Part shown: positions 1 to 8,779 of the stretch, piece after piece
Layout: each line of letters starts with the position of its first letter
Numbering within the stretch: the stretch's first letter is position 1
Assembly: GCF_006874475.1 (NCBI RefSeq)
Contig: NZ_VIRM01000037.1
Span: 22,326-86,325, forward strand
DNA: 64,000 nt
Source: Microbispora hainanensis
Lineage (GTDB): Bacteria; Actinomycetota; Actinomycetes; Streptosporangiales; Streptosporangiaceae
Reading direction: 5' to 3'
The notes under the pieces: generated by a model
The model's database searches: none
Told to the model about the DNA's origin: nothing
What the model saw: only the letters and a program-made list of their open reading frames with translations
Made by a program: the position numbers and the translations under genes

Positions 1-29
1 ACACTCAGGCGTTCGGTGCGCTCACTCAT
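1..29 (-). CDS. Start of a second aldehyde dehydrogenase (partial)
   Basis: Only the first nine or so codons are inside the window; the frame opens with ATG at 29 and reads MSERTERLS before running off the left edge. The start lies just inside the end of the preceding small frame, and a GGAG-like box sits about 12 bases upstream. In actinomycetes the deoC-aldehyde dehydrogenase operon often continues with a second aldehyde dehydrogenase whose N-terminus begins in much this way. The identification therefore rests on gene order and this short N-terminus, and it is an inference. Confidence 0.4.
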
Positions 30-261
30 CGAAGGTTCCAATCTCCAGAGGACGGGCCGGCTGGTAGGTCTGGCCACAGCGGCACACGCCGCCGCGGTGC
101 GCGAACCAGCCGTGCCGTACGGCGAAGCGGCGGGAGCGGCTGCCCCGGGAGAAGCCGTCACCGGCGCCGGCGCGCGCCCGGCGGGCCAGACGGCGGCGCT
201 GCCCGTCGTCGCACCTGCACGACGGCCGGCCGGAGGGGTGATGACACCGGTCATACGGCAA
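22..261 (-). CDS. Small Cys/His-containing protein between the aldehyde dehydrogenase genes
   Basis: A 79-codon frame starting at TTG inside the last codons of the aldehyde dehydrogenase gene and ending over the start of the next gene. Third codon positions are almost all G or C, as in a real gene of this genome. The middle is rich in Arg, and the end carries a Cys-Arg-Cys-Gly motif; with an N-terminal cluster (CHH and CRC) this could bind a metal. No family is recognised. The alternative is a non-coding spacer: an ATG at 254 opens a different frame that is also free of stops. Confidence 0.35.
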   Translation of the reverse strand: MPYDRCHHPSGRPSCRCDDGQRRRLARRARAGAGDGFSRGSRSRRFAVRHGWFAHRGGVCRCGQTYQPARPLEIGTFDE

Positions 262-1705
262 GGTAGGCCTCCAGACCGTGCCGTCCGCCCTCGCGGCCGT
301 AGCCCGACTCCTTGTAGCCGCCGAAGGGCGAGGTCGGGTCGAACCGGTTGAACGTGTTGGACCAGACGACGCCCGCCCGCAGCCGGGACGCCATCCACAG
401 CATGCGCGAGCCCTTCTCGGTCCACACGCCCGCCGACAGCCCGTACGGCGTGTTGTTGGCCTTCTCCACCGCCTCGGCGGGGGTGCGGAAGGTCAGCACC
501 GACAGCACCGGGCCGAAGATCTCCTCCCGGGCGATCCGGTGCGACTGGGCCACGCCGGTGAAGAGGGTGGGCGGGAACCAGTAGCCGCGGTCGGGGATCG
601 GGCAGGCGGGCGACCACCGCTCGGCGCCCTCGGCCTCCCCGGCCGCCGACAGCTCGCGGATCTTGGCGAGCTGCTCGGCCGAGTTGATCGCGCCGATGTC
701 GGTGTTCTTGTCCAGCGGGTCGCCGAGCCGCAGCGTGCCGAGGCGCCGCTTGAGCGCCTCAAGGAGCTCGTCGGCGACCGACTCCTGCACCAGCAGCCGC
801 GATCCGGCACAGCAGACGTGGCCCTGGTTGAAGAAGATGCCGTTGACGATGCCCTCGACGGCCTGGTCGAGCGGCGCGTCCTCGAACACGATGTTGGCGG
901 CCTTGCCGCCCAGCTCCAGCGTGAGCTTCTTGCGGGTCCCCGCGAGGCTCCTGGCGATAAGGCGGCCGACCTCGGTGGAGCCGGTGAAGGCGACCTTGTC
1001 CACGCCGGGGTGACCGACGAGCGCGGCGCCCGTCTCGCCCGCGCCGGTGACGATGTTCACGACGCCCGGCGGCAGGTCGGCCTGGCGGCAGATGTCGGCG
1101 AACGCCAGCGCGGTCAGCGGCGTGGTCTCGGCCGGCTTGAGCACGACCGTGTTGCCGCAGGCCAGCGCGGGCGCGATCTTCCAAGCCAGCATGAGCAGCG
1201 GGAAGTTCCACGGGATGACCTGCCCGGCCACGCCCAGCGGCCGGGGATCAGAGCCGCCCTGCCCATCTGTCGGCCTCCGGCCGAACCCGGCGTACGACAG
1301 CTTGTCGGCCCAGCCGGCGTAGTAGAAGAAGTGGGCGGCGACCAGCGGGAGATCCACGTCGCGGGACTCCCTGATCGGCTTGCCGTTGTCGAGCGTCTCC
1401 AGGACCGCCAGCTCACGCGCGCGTTCCTGGATGATCCGGGCGATCCGGAACAGGTACTTGGCCCGCTCCGCGCCCGGCATGGCCGACCACACGGGGAACG
1501 CCTTGGCCGCGGCCTGGACCGCGCGGTCGACGTCGGCCTCCCCCGCCCACGCGACCTCCGCGAGCACCTCCTCGGTGGCCGGGTTGACGGTCTTGTGGCG
1601 CTCCTCGCCCTGCGGCTCGACCCACTCGCCGTTGATGAACAGGCCGTACGACGGCCGGATGTCGACGATGTCCCGCGACTCTGGTGCGGGTGCGTATTCG
1701 AACAT
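251..1705 (-). CDS. Aldehyde dehydrogenase family protein
   Basis: NAD(P)-dependent oxidation of an aldehyde to the acid, cytoplasmic. The 484-residue length is normal for the superfamily. The Rossmann-side motif PWNFP is near residue 165, the general-base Glu in LELGGK near 264, and the catalytic Cys in the VCCAGS motif near 298-299. The C-terminal FGGYKESGYGREGG motif is complete. The gene starts 15 bases after deoC stops and is surely co-transcribed with it. DeoC releases acetaldehyde, so an acetaldehyde-oxidising role in deoxynucleoside catabolism is the natural reading; substrate specificity cannot be read from the sequence. An 11-base tandem duplication (GCTGGACTGAG) spans the deoC stop and this gene's ribosome-binding region. 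Confidence 0.93.
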   Translation of the reverse strand: MFEYAPAPESRDIVDIRPSYGLFINGEWVEPQGEERHKTVNPATEEVLAEVAWAGEADVDRAVQAAAKAFPVWSAMPGAERAKYLFRIARIIQERARELAVLETLDNGKPIRESRDVDLPLVAAHFFYYAGWADKLSYAGFGRRPTDGQGGSDPRPLGVAGQVIPWNFPLLMLAWKIAPALACGNTVVLKPAETTPLTALAFADICRQADLPPGVVNIVTGAGETGAALVGHPGVDKVAFTGSTEVGRLIARSLAGTRKKLTLELGGKAANIVFEDAPLDQAVEGIVNGIFFNQGHVCCAGSRLLVQESVADELLEALKRRLGTLRLGDPLDKNTDIGAINSAEQLAKIRELSAAGEAEGAERWSPACPIPDRGYWFPPTLFTGVAQSHRIAREEIFGPVLSVLTFRTPAEAVEKANNTPYGLSAGVWTEKGSRMLWMASRLRAGVVWSNTFNRFDPTSPFGGYKESGYGREGGRHGLEAYLAV

Positions 1706-1720
1706 GTCTCAGTCCAGCCC

Positions 1721-2659
1721 TCAGTCCAGCGTGAAGTAGTCGGGACCGGCGTACCGGCCGGTGGCCATCTTCTGCCGCTGCATGAGCAGATCGTTCAGCA
1801 GCGAGGAGGCGCCGAGGCGGAACCAGTCGGCGTGCAGCCAGTCGGGCCCGGCGGTCTCGTTGACCAGCACCAGGTATTTGATCGCGTCCTTGGTGGTGCG
1901 GATGCCGCCGGCGGGCTTCACGCCCACCTTGCGGCCGGTCGCGGCCAGGAAGTCGCGCACGGCCTCCAGCATGACGAGCGTCACGGGCAGCGTCGCGGCC
2001 GGCGACACCTTCCCGGTCGAGGTCTTGATGAAGTCGGCCCCGGCGATCATCGCGAGCCAGGAGGCCCGCCGCACGTTGTCGTACGTCGCGAGCTCGCCGG
2101 TCTCCAGGATCACCTTGAGGTGGCTGTCGCCGCAGGCCTCCTTGGTGGCGACGATCTCCTCGTACACCTTGAGGTAGTCGCCGGCGAGGAACGCGCCGCG
2201 GTCGATGACCATGTCGATCTCGGCGGCTCCGGCGGCCACGGCGAGGGACGTGTCGGCGACCTTCACCTCAAGGGAGGACCGGCCGCTGGGGAACGACGTG
2301 GCGACGGACGCCACCTTGACGCCGGATCCGGCGAGGGCCTCGACGGCGGTCGCGACCAGGTCGGGGTAGACGCAGACGGCGGCGACCGGCGGCACGGAGG
2401 AGTCGGTGGGGTCGGGCCGCACCGCCTTGGCGCACATCGCCCTGACCTTGCCGGGGGTGTCCGCGCCTTCCAGGGTGGTGAGGTCGACCATCCCGATGGC
2501 CATGTCGATGGCCTGTTTCTTGGCGGTCGTCTTGATGGATCGCGTGCCCAGCATCGCGGCCCGGGCGTCCGCCCCGACCCTGTCGACCCCGGGAAGGCCG
2601 TGCAGGAACGCACGCAGCGTCGAGGGTGAGGAGGCGACCTCCGCGAGCGGAGTAGTCAT
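1721..2659 (-). CDS. deoC: Deoxyribose-phosphate aldolase
   Basis: Cleaves 2-deoxy-D-ribose 5-phosphate to glyceraldehyde 3-phosphate and acetaldehyde in the cytoplasm. The 312-residue TIM barrel shows the family motifs: KVILETGEL, the Schiff-base lysine in DFIKTSTGK (about residue 212), and VGVKPAGGIRT near 247. The ATG at 2659 (MTTPLAEV) is preferred over an upstream TTG at 2704, because homologues begin near this point and the extra 15 residues look untranslated. It is the first gene of an operon with the aldehyde dehydrogenase that follows after 15 bases, so both products of the pathway can enter central metabolism. Confidence 0.95.
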   Translation of the reverse strand: MTTPLAEVASSPSTLRAFLHGLPGVDRVGADARAAMLGTRSIKTTAKKQAIDMAIGMVDLTTLEGADTPGKVRAMCAKAVRPDPTDSSVPPVAAVCVYPDLVATAVEALAGSGVKVASVATSFPSGRSSLEVKVADTSLAVAAGAAEIDMVIDRGAFLAGDYLKVYEEIVATKEACGDSHLKVILETGELATYDNVRRASWLAMIAGADFIKTSTGKVSPAATLPVTLVMLEAVRDFLAATGRKVGVKPAGGIRTTKDAIKYLVLVNETAGPDWLHADWFRLGASSLLNDLLMQRQKMATGRYAGPDYFTLD

Positions 2660-2866
2660 AGTTGGCACGGGACCAGCATCCCCGACCACGCGGAATGATT
2701 CCAAACCCGGGGACCCGGGCGTCCCTAAGGCATCTCCTTACCCGCCTTAGAAGTCCTATGCCATAAGCCCCTGTCAGAGATAGGGCATCCGCCCGATGTG
2801 CCGCACCACGCCTTAGACCGAACCTTGAGGAGTACGAGAAGAGACCCGAAACAAGGAGACACTCTG

Positions 2867-3034
2867 ATGGGTCCGGAACTGCACTACCAGGTAATGATCA
2901 ACCGGGCGACCGAGCTCCAGGAGGAGGCCGCCGCCCACCGCCGCGCCCGCGAGGCGCAGTCGGGCCTGAAGGCCCAGCAGCGCTCCGGCCACCGCCGGCT
3001 GCGTGCGGCCTTCGGCAAGCTCCGCACCTCATGA
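2867..3034 (+). CDS. Small basic helical protein
   Basis: A 55-residue protein starting MGPELHYQVM, rich in Ala, Arg, Glu and Gln and predicted to be one long amphipathic helix followed by a basic tail. A perfect AAGGAG box lies eight bases before the ATG, and a strong terminator follows the stop directly, so this is a self-contained transcription unit. Short proteins of this type are common in Streptosporangiales and have no known function. No signal peptide or metal motif is visible. An upstream in-frame ATG at 2798 lacks a ribosome-binding site and was not chosen. Confidence 0.75.
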   Translation: MGPELHYQVMINRATELQEEAAAHRRAREAQSGLKAQQRSGHRRLRAAFGKLRTS

Positions 3035-3044
3035 GACGCGCACG

Positions 3045-3081
3045 AAGGCCCGGCCGGACCCTCCCTCCCGGCCGGGCCTTT
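3045..3081 (+). terminator. Rho-independent terminator
   Basis: A perfect 13-bp GC-rich stem (3045-3057 with 3068-3080) and a 10-base loop, ending in TTT. It lies directly behind the small protein gene. Confidence 0.8.
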
Positions 3082-3155
3082 CAGCCGCCCTGAGGCTCAT
3101 GGGGGCACAGAGGTCTGACTGAAAAACCAGGCGAAGTCACGCAAAGGGTCATGAC

Positions 3156-6041
3156 ATGCTGGAGCACATGACACGCCGGGCGGTGAGCCCCGTTTTCGTC
3201 GGGCGGGGCGTGGAACTGGAGACCCTGGGCGAGGCCTACGACCAGGCGCGCAAGCAGGCCACCGCCGCGGTGCTCATCGGCGGCGAGGCGGGCGTGGGGA
3301 AGACCCGCCTCGCCGGCCGGTTCGCCGAGCAGGCCGCGCAGGACGGGGCCCACGTGCTCGTCGGGGGCTGCGTGGAGCTGTCCGCGGAGGGCCTGGCCTA
3401 CGCGCCGTTCACCGCCGCGCTGCGGCAGCTCGTCCGGGAGTGCGGCGCGGCCGAGGTCGCCGCCCTGCTGCCCGACGGCGCCGCCCGCGACCTGGCCAGG
3501 CTGCTGCCCGAGTTCGGCGAGCCGAGCGGCGACGGGGAGACCGAGTCGGCCCGCGCCCGGCTGTTCGAGCTGATCCTGGCCCTGCTCGAACGCCTCTCCG
3601 AGCGGCGGCCGGTGGTGCTCGTCATCGAGGACATCCACTGGGCCGACCGCTCCAGCCGCGACCTCATCGCCTTCCTCAGCCGCAACCTCAAGACGGCTCC
3701 CGTCCTGATGGTCATGACGTACCGCTCGGACGAGCTGCACCGCACCCATCCCCTGCGGCCGGTGCTGGCCGAGCTGGGGCGGGTCGACGGCGTGGTCCGG
3801 GTGGACCTGCCCCGCTTCACCCAGGACGAGGTCGCCGAGCAGATGGCCGGGATCCTCGGCGTGACCCCCGAGTTCGCCAGGGTCGACCGGGTCTTCGACC
3901 GCAGCGGCGGCATCCCGCTGTTCGTGGAGGCGCTGCTCGACTGCGGCGAGGACTGCTCGTTCCCCGACTCGCTGCACGACCTGATCATCGGCTCGGTGGA
4001 GCGGCTGCCCGAGGAGACCCAGCGGGTGCTCAGGATCGCCGCCGCCGGGGGCATCCGCGTCGGGCACGCCCTACTCGCGGCGGTCAGCGGCCTGTCCGAC
4101 GTGGATCTGGAGAACGCGCTGCGGCCCGCCATCGCGGCCAACGTGCTGCAGGTCGCCGACGGCGGGGCGTACGCGTTCCGGCACGCCCTGATCCGCGAGG
4201 CGGTCCACGACGAGCTGCTGCCCGGCGAGCACGCGCGGATGCACGCGCGGTATGCCGAGGAGATCGACCGCGACCGCGGCCTGGTGCCCCCGGGCCGGGC
4301 GGCCATCGAGATCGCCCACCACTGGTACTCCGCCCGCGACGACCTGTGGGCGCTGATCTCCGCCTGGGAGGCGGCCGAGAAGGCGGCCAAGTCGTTCGCC
4401 TACACCGAGCAGATCCAGCTCCTCGAACGCGTGCTGACGCTGTGGGACAAGGTCCCCGACGCCGCCGAACGCATCGGCCACGACCACTGCACGGTGCTGG
4501 AGCGGGCCTCCGAGGCGGCCTTCCTCAGCGGCGAGATGGAGCAGAGCCAGAAGTACGTGCGCGGCGCCCTGGCCGAGCTGGACGAGGAGACCTCCCCCGA
4601 GCGGGTGGCCGAACTGATGGTCCGCATGGCCAACGTCAAGGCGCACAAGGGCAAGCCGGGAATCCTGGAGTATCTGTGGCGCGCCGAGCGGCTGGTCCCG
4701 CAGCCGGGCGACGTGCGTGCGCTGGTCCTGACCCGGCTGGGCCAGACCCTGATGTGCGCCGACGGGGTCGCCGAGGGCACCGCGCTCACCGAGGAGGCGC
4801 TGCGCATCGCCCGCGACATGGGCGACGAGGTGCAGGAGGCCGACCTCCTGATCAACATGGCGCTCGGCCACTCCATCAACGGCGACCTTGAGACCACGAT
4901 CGCGCTCAACGAGCAGGCGCTGGCGATGGGCCGGCGCCTGAAGTCGCCCCGCATCATCCTGCGTGCCCTGGCCAACAACGTCGACGCCCTCGACAACCTC
5001 GGCCGTTCCGAAGAGGCCGTGGCGCTCGCGCTGGAGGGCGAGAAGCTCGCCCGGCGATACGGCAGGTTCCGCCACCAGGGCACGTTCATCGCCAACAACC
5101 GGGCGGAGGCGCTGGAGTCGCTCGGCCGGTGGGACGAGGCCGTCGAGATCATCGAGCGGTCCCTGACGATGGGGCCGACGCTGCGCAACCGGTGGCACAT
5201 GCTGCGGGTCCGCGCGGACATCGCGATCGCGCGCGGCGAGGAGGACCTGGCGGAGGACATCCTCACCGAGGTCGGCGCCTTCTCCCCGCACCGCGACGAG
5301 CAGACCCAGGAGTGGACGAACAACGTCCGCCTGCGTCTCGCGTGGCACCTGCTGCGCGGCGAGCCCCTGAAGGCCCTCGACGTGCTGGAGACGGCGCTCG
5401 ACAACCCGCCGCTGGCCCGCAAGGCCATGCTCGCCGGGCGGCTGCTCGCCTTGGTCCGATACGTCTGCGACGCGGCGGCTCCGGTCGCCTCCGACCCGGT
5501 GGCCCGGGTGCGGGAGCTGGGCGACCGGCTGGCCGTCAACCTCGGCGACGGTCCGGTGAACGAGGCGTTCGGGCTGGTCTACCGGGGCGAGTTCGACGCC
5601 GCGGCCGAGGCGTGGCGCCGGCTGGGCCGTCCGCACGTCCAGGCCAAGGCGTTGCTGCACGGCGCCACGGTCGCCGCCGCGAGCGGCGACCGTGAGGGTG
5701 CCATCGCGCGGCTGCGCGAGGCCTGCCCGCTCGCGGTCGCGTTGCGCGCCACCCCGATGGTCACCCAGATCGAGACGCTGGCCCGGCGCGTCGGGACCCC
5801 CCTGTCCGACCCCACCCCGTCCGAGCCCGTACGGCAGGCCGACCTGACCCCGCGCGAGCTGGAGGTGCTGCGCCTGGTGGCGGCCGGGCGCAGCAACCGG
5901 GACATCGCGGCCGAGCTGTTCATCTCGGCCAAGACCGTCAGCGTGCACGTGTCGAACATGCTGCCCAAGCTGGGGGTGTCGACCCGGGGCGAGGCCGCCG
6001 CCGCGGCCCACCGCCTGTCCCTGCTCGACCAGCTCGACTAG
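3156..6041 (+). CDS. LuxR-family transcriptional regulator with AAA ATPase domain
   Basis: A 961-residue LAL/MalT-type regulator. An N-terminal AAA ATPase carries Walker A (GGEAGVGKT, about residue 45) and Walker B (VVLVIEDIHWAD, about 153). A long helical repeat region with TPR character covers roughly 300-850, and a C-terminal LuxR helix-turn-helix lies at about 897-955 (LTPRELEVLRLVAAGRSNRDIA...). Such proteins bind ATP and an inducer and activate transcription. The start at 3156 has AAAGGG seven bases upstream; an ATG at 3168 has its GGAG too close. The target genes are not evident, because the neighbours are a manganese exporter on the other strand and the small protein upstream. Confidence 0.92.
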   Translation: MLEHMTRRAVSPVFVGRGVELETLGEAYDQARKQATAAVLIGGEAGVGKTRLAGRFAEQAAQDGAHVLVGGCVELSAEGLAYAPFTAALRQLVRECGAAEVAALLPDGAARDLARLLPEFGEPSGDGETESARARLFELILALLERLSERRPVVLVIEDIHWADRSSRDLIAFLSRNLKTAPVLMVMTYRSDELHRTHPLRPVLAELGRVDGVVRVDLPRFTQDEVAEQMAGILGVTPEFARVDRVFDRSGGIPLFVEALLDCGEDCSFPDSLHDLIIGSVERLPEETQRVLRIAAAGGIRVGHALLAAVSGLSDVDLENALRPAIAANVLQVADGGAYAFRHALIREAVHDELLPGEHARMHARYAEEIDRDRGLVPPGRAAIEIAHHWYSARDDLWALISAWEAAEKAAKSFAYTEQIQLLERVLTLWDKVPDAAERIGHDHCTVLERASEAAFLSGEMEQSQKYVRGALAELDEETSPERVAELMVRMANVKAHKGKPGILEYLWRAERLVPQPGDVRALVLTRLGQTLMCADGVAEGTALTEEALRIARDMGDEVQEADLLINMALGHSINGDLETTIALNEQALAMGRRLKSPRIILRALANNVDALDNLGRSEEAVALALEGEKLARRYGRFRHQGTFIANNRAEALESLGRWDEAVEIIERSLTMGPTLRNRWHMLRVRADIAIARGEEDLAEDILTEVGAFSPHRDEQTQEWTNNVRLRLAWHLLRGEPLKALDVLETALDNPPLARKAMLAGRLLALVRYVCDAAAPVASDPVARVRELGDRLAVNLGDGPVNEAFGLVYRGEFDAAAEAWRRLGRPHVQAKALLHGATVAAASGDREGAIARLREACPLAVALRATPMVTQIETLARRVGTPLSDPTPSEPVRQADLTPRELEVLRLVAAGRSNRDIAAELFISAKTVSVHVSNMLPKLGVSTRGEAAAAAHRLSLLDQLD

Positions 6042-6048
6042 CCGAGAG

Positions 6049-6618
6049 TCAGGCGAACAGGGGCTCGGCCAGCAGCAGCACGCCGAAGACGGCGAACGCC
6101 GCGGCGGCGCCATACTTGATCCACTTCTCGGGCAGGCGCGTGCCGAGGAACCGGCCGACCAGGATGGCCAGCGCGTCGGCGGCGACCATGCCCACGGTCG
6201 AGCCGACCCACGTGCCGAACCAGCCGTGCTGGGTGGCCAGCGTGATGGTGGCGAGCATGGTCTTGTCGCCCAGCTCGCTGAGGAAGAACGCCACGGCGAC
6301 GGCGATGAACGCGTTGCGGGTGGTCTTGGCCGCCTTGCCCTTCTCCTCCTCGGTGAGCTCGTCGCCGCGCAGCGTCCACGCCGCGAAGGCGAGGAACGCC
6401 AGGCCCGCGACGATCGAGATGGCGGTGGTGGGGAGGGCGTCGCCGACGACCCTGCCGAGCCCGACGCTGACGAGGTGGACGAGCGCGGTCGCCGCGGTGA
6501 TGCCGGCCAGCACCGGCCCCGTCTTGAACCGGGTCGCGAAGGTCAGGGCCATGAGCTGGCTCTTGTCGCCCAGCTCGGCCACGAAGATGACGACGAGAGA
6601 GATCCAGAGGGCTTGCAC
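6049..6618 (-). CDS. TMEM165/GDT1 family transporter, probable Mn2+ exporter
   Basis: A 189-residue, six-span membrane protein with two inverted halves. Each half carries the family signature E-x-G-D-K-[ST]: FVAELGDKSQ at about residue 15 and LSELGDKTML at about 115. UPF0016/GDT1 proteins exchange Mn2+ or Ca2+ for protons across the membrane. Here a manganese-type riboswitch lies immediately upstream in the same direction, which strongly supports Mn2+ efflux under manganese excess. The start is GTG at 6618, with GGAAGG about 10 bases upstream. Its stop faces the stop of the LuxR regulator across seven bases. Confidence 0.93.
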   Translation of the reverse strand: MQALWISLVVIFVAELGDKSQLMALTFATRFKTGPVLAGITAATALVHLVSVGLGRVVGDALPTTAISIVAGLAFLAFAAWTLRGDELTEEEKGKAAKTTRNAFIAVAVAFFLSELGDKTMLATITLATQHGWFGTWVGSTVGMVAADALAILVGRFLGTRLPEKWIKYGAAAAFAVFGVLLLAEPLFA

Positions 6619-6687
6619 GGGGTCGCCTTCCTACAGGGGAGTCTGCGACCGGGCCGCCGTGCGACACCCGGGGAGTTCGGGCACGAC

Positions 6688-6742
6688 TTCGGCCCGGCAG
6701 CATGTGATCATGACTGTCTGTGATCATTACTGTCGGGCCGAA
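6688..6742 (-). promoter_or_regulatory. Expression-platform hairpin of the manganese riboswitch
   Basis: In the transcript, TTCGGCCCG (6742 to 6734) can pair with CGGGCCGAA (6696 to 6688). The 5' arm of this hairpin is part of the conserved 3' edge of the aptamer, so ligand binding and hairpin formation exclude each other. No T-tract follows, so control could act through termination or on translation. Confidence 0.55.
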
Positions 6743-6827
6743 GGTCTCGTCCGCCACGAGGGCTCCACGACCGGGCGGGCGAACCGCCAGTGTGTCGATC
6801 AGTGGATTGTGGACTACTCCCCTTCGG
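6731..6827 (-). promoter_or_regulatory. yybP-ykoY (Mn2+) riboswitch aptamer
   Basis: Read on the minus strand, the hallmark 5' element GGGGAGTAG (6822-6814) and the 3' element GAGACCTTCGGCC (6748-6736) are both present, about 65 bases apart with hairpin-forming sequence between them. These are the conserved L1 and L3 strands of the yybP-ykoY aptamer, as in the leaders of E. coli alx and mntP. The element begins directly after the murB stop codon and precedes the GDT1 transporter, a typical member of this regulon. Confidence 0.85.
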
Positions 6828-6838
6828 GTCATCCCAGT

Positions 6839-7897
6839 TTAACCGAGCTCCAGACGCGCTCCCACCAGCACCGGCTCGTTGACGAGCCACACCCCGAACT
6901 TCTCGTGCACGCCCTCGCGCACCTCGCGGGCCAGCGCCAGCAGCTCCGCCGCGCCCGCCTCGCCGGTGGGGTTGGTGAGGGCCAGCGTGTGCTTGGTCGA
7001 GATGCGCACCCGGCCCTTCTCGTAGCCCTTGGGGAACCCGGCGTTCTCGATCAGCCACGCCGCCGGCACCTTGACCATGCCTCCGGGCATGTCCCAGCGC
7101 GGGTGGCCGGGGGCCCGCAGCTCCAGGGCCGCCGCCTCCTCCGGGCCGAGCACGGGATTGGTGAAGAACGACCCGGCGCTGCGCGTGTCCGGGTCGCCGG
7201 GGTCGAGCACCATGCCCTTGCCGCGCCGCAGCTCCAGCACGGCCTCCCGCGCCTCGGCCAGCGGCACCCGCGCGCCGATCTCCACACCGAGCCGCGCGGC
7301 CAGCTCTTTGTACGCCACGGGCCCCGACAGCGGCGAGCGCTCCAGAGCGTAGGTGACGGCCAGCACGACGTGCCGGTCTGGCTCGTGCTTGAACGCGCTG
7401 TGCCGGTAGGCGAAGCCGCACTCGGCCGCCGTGAGGTCCCGCACCTCGCCGGTCCTCCGGTCGTACACGCGGACGGCGGCGACCGTCTGCGAGACGTCCT
7501 GCCCGTACGCGCCGACGTTCTGGATCGGGGTGGAGCCCACCAGCCCGGGAACGCCCGACAGGCACTCGACCCCCGACCAGCCCTCGGCCACGCAGCGGGC
7601 GACCAGGGCGTCCCAGTCCTCCCCCGCCTGCACGGTGACCAGCACGCGCCCGTCCTGCGACATCTCCTCCACGCCCAGCGTGGCGACGCGCACCACGAGC
7701 CCGTCGAACCCGTCGTCGGACACCACGAGGTTGCTGCCGCCGCCGAGCACCAGCACCGGCTCGCGTGCGCGGTCGGCCTCGGCCACGATCGCGATCAGCT
7801 CGTCCTGCGTCCGCGCCTGCGTGAACGCCCGGGCCGGTCCGCCCGTCCGCAACGTGGTGTACGGGGCGAGCGGCACCCCTGCCAGCCGGTCAGCCAT
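6839..7897 (-). CDS. murB: UDP-N-acetylmuramate dehydrogenase
   Basis: FAD-dependent reduction of UDP-GlcNAc-enolpyruvate to UDP-MurNAc with NADPH, the second committed step of peptidoglycan synthesis, in the cytoplasm. The 352 residues include the FAD-binding motif (VLGGGSNLVVSD, about 50-61), the GVPGLVGSTPIQNVGAYGQ segment, the catalytic Ser in AGSFFTNP and the C-terminal Glu in VNEPV. ATG at 7897 has GAGGAG six bases upstream. It lies downstream of the MaoC/rpmG block, an order widespread in actinobacteria. The manganese riboswitch of the next gene starts right after its stop. Confidence 0.95.
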   Translation of the reverse strand: MADRLAGVPLAPYTTLRTGGPARAFTQARTQDELIAIVAEADRAREPVLVLGGGSNLVVSDDGFDGLVVRVATLGVEEMSQDGRVLVTVQAGEDWDALVARCVAEGWSGVECLSGVPGLVGSTPIQNVGAYGQDVSQTVAAVRVYDRRTGEVRDLTAAECGFAYRHSAFKHEPDRHVVLAVTYALERSPLSGPVAYKELAARLGVEIGARVPLAEAREAVLELRRGKGMVLDPGDPDTRSAGSFFTNPVLGPEEAAALELRAPGHPRWDMPGGMVKVPAAWLIENAGFPKGYEKGRVRISTKHTLALTNPTGEAGAAELLALAREVREGVHEKFGVWLVNEPVLVGARLELG

Positions 7898-7937
7898 CGG
7901 TCTCCTCGCACCCGGAACATCCCGACGAACAGGATAT

Positions 7938-8291
7938 CTACCCGCGATCCTCGCGTTCCGCCTCGGCGATCGACTCGTCGACCCGGGACGTGGCCGAGCT
8001 GCCGTCCCACAGGAGCTGGGAGGCGACCACCGACGGCTCGCCCGAGGGGGTCAGCGCGGTCTCGATCGTCCCGCCGGGAGCGGTGTCCCGCTTGACCTCG
8101 GTGATCTCCTCCGGGCCCGCTGCCGCGGCGGCCTCCCTGGCGTTCCGCGCCCACGGGCGGGGCAGGGCGCCGCCGTGGGCGTCGCCCGCCTTGCCCGGGT
8201 CCTGGGTCTCCGCGGCCGCCCCGGCGACGTCGCCCTGCTCGCGCTGGGTCGTGACCGGCTCGTTCTTCGCTTCGCTGTCTCGCTCGCTCAC
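7938..8291 (-). CDS. Conserved hypothetical acidic protein
   Basis: A protein of about 117 residues with no recognised domain. It is rich in Glu, Asp, Ala and Thr, with no transmembrane segment or Cys, and is probably largely disordered; the C-terminal half (SGEPSVVASQLLWDGSSATSR) looks better conserved. GTG at 8291 (MSERDSEAKNE) is preferred because it gives a natural actinobacterial N-terminus; the frame stays open to a TTG at 8324. It lies between the MaoC gene and murB on the same strand and may be co-transcribed with them. Function unknown. Confidence 0.55.
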   Translation of the reverse strand: MSERDSEAKNEPVTTQREQGDVAGAAAETQDPGKAGDAHGGALPRPWARNAREAAAAAGPEEITEVKRDTAPGGTIETALTPSGEPSVVASQLLWDGSSATSRVDESIAEAEREDRG

Positions 8292-8348
8292 GATCCGACC
8301 GCTACCCAGCACCGCGACGGCCAACCGGGCCCGGCCAGGCGGGGGAAC

Positions 8349-8777
8349 TCAGGAGAGCTGGACCACCGCGCGGGCCTTGGACAGCACACGGGAGTCGCCG
8401 GACTTCGCGGTCAGCGCCACGACGACGCGCTTGTCCTCGCGCTTCTCCTCGACGACCCCGCTGATCCTGATCGTCGCGCCGTTGTCGTCGTCCGGCACCA
8501 CGACCATGGAGGAGAACCGGACGCCATACTCCACGACCGCGCCGGGGTCGCCCGCCCAGTCGGTCACGAACCGGCTGCCCTGCGCCATCGTGTACATGCC
8601 GTGCGCGATGACGTCGGGCAGGCCGACCGCCTTCGCGTAGCGCTCGTTCCAGTGGATGGGGTTGAAGTCGCCAGAGGCGCCGGCGTACCTCACCAGGTCC
8701 ACCCGGCGGACCTGGTATTCGACGGCCGGGATCTCCTGGCCGGTCTCCACCTCGTCGTACTTGACCGTCGCCGCCAT
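8349..8777 (-). CDS. MaoC/HadB-type (R)-3-hydroxyacyl dehydratase subunit
   Basis: A 142-residue hot-dog-fold protein with the hydratase-2 motif SGDFNPIHWNE (about residues 35-45), which holds the catalytic Asp and His. It begins two bases after the partner gene stops, so the two are translated together and probably form a heterodimer, like mycobacterial HadA/HadB. In Mycobacterium that enzyme dehydrates 3-hydroxyacyl-ACP in FAS-II; in other actinobacteria the substrate is not settled. The catalytic residues sit in this subunit, while the partner contributes the substrate-binding half. Confidence 0.88.
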   Translation of the reverse strand: MAATVKYDEVETGQEIPAVEYQVRRVDLVRYAGASGDFNPIHWNERYAKAVGLPDVIAHGMYTMAQGSRFVTDWAGDPGAVVEYGVRFSSMVVVPDDDNGATIRISGVVEEKREDKRVVVALTAKSGDSRVLSKARAVVQLS

Positions 8778-8779
8778 GA

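Noticed and set aside
278..2629. Very long open frame antisense to the aldehyde dehydrogenase and deoC genes
   Set aside because: A GC-rich shadow frame: composition is Arg/Gly/Val-rich without motif, and the opposite strand has two clear enzymes.
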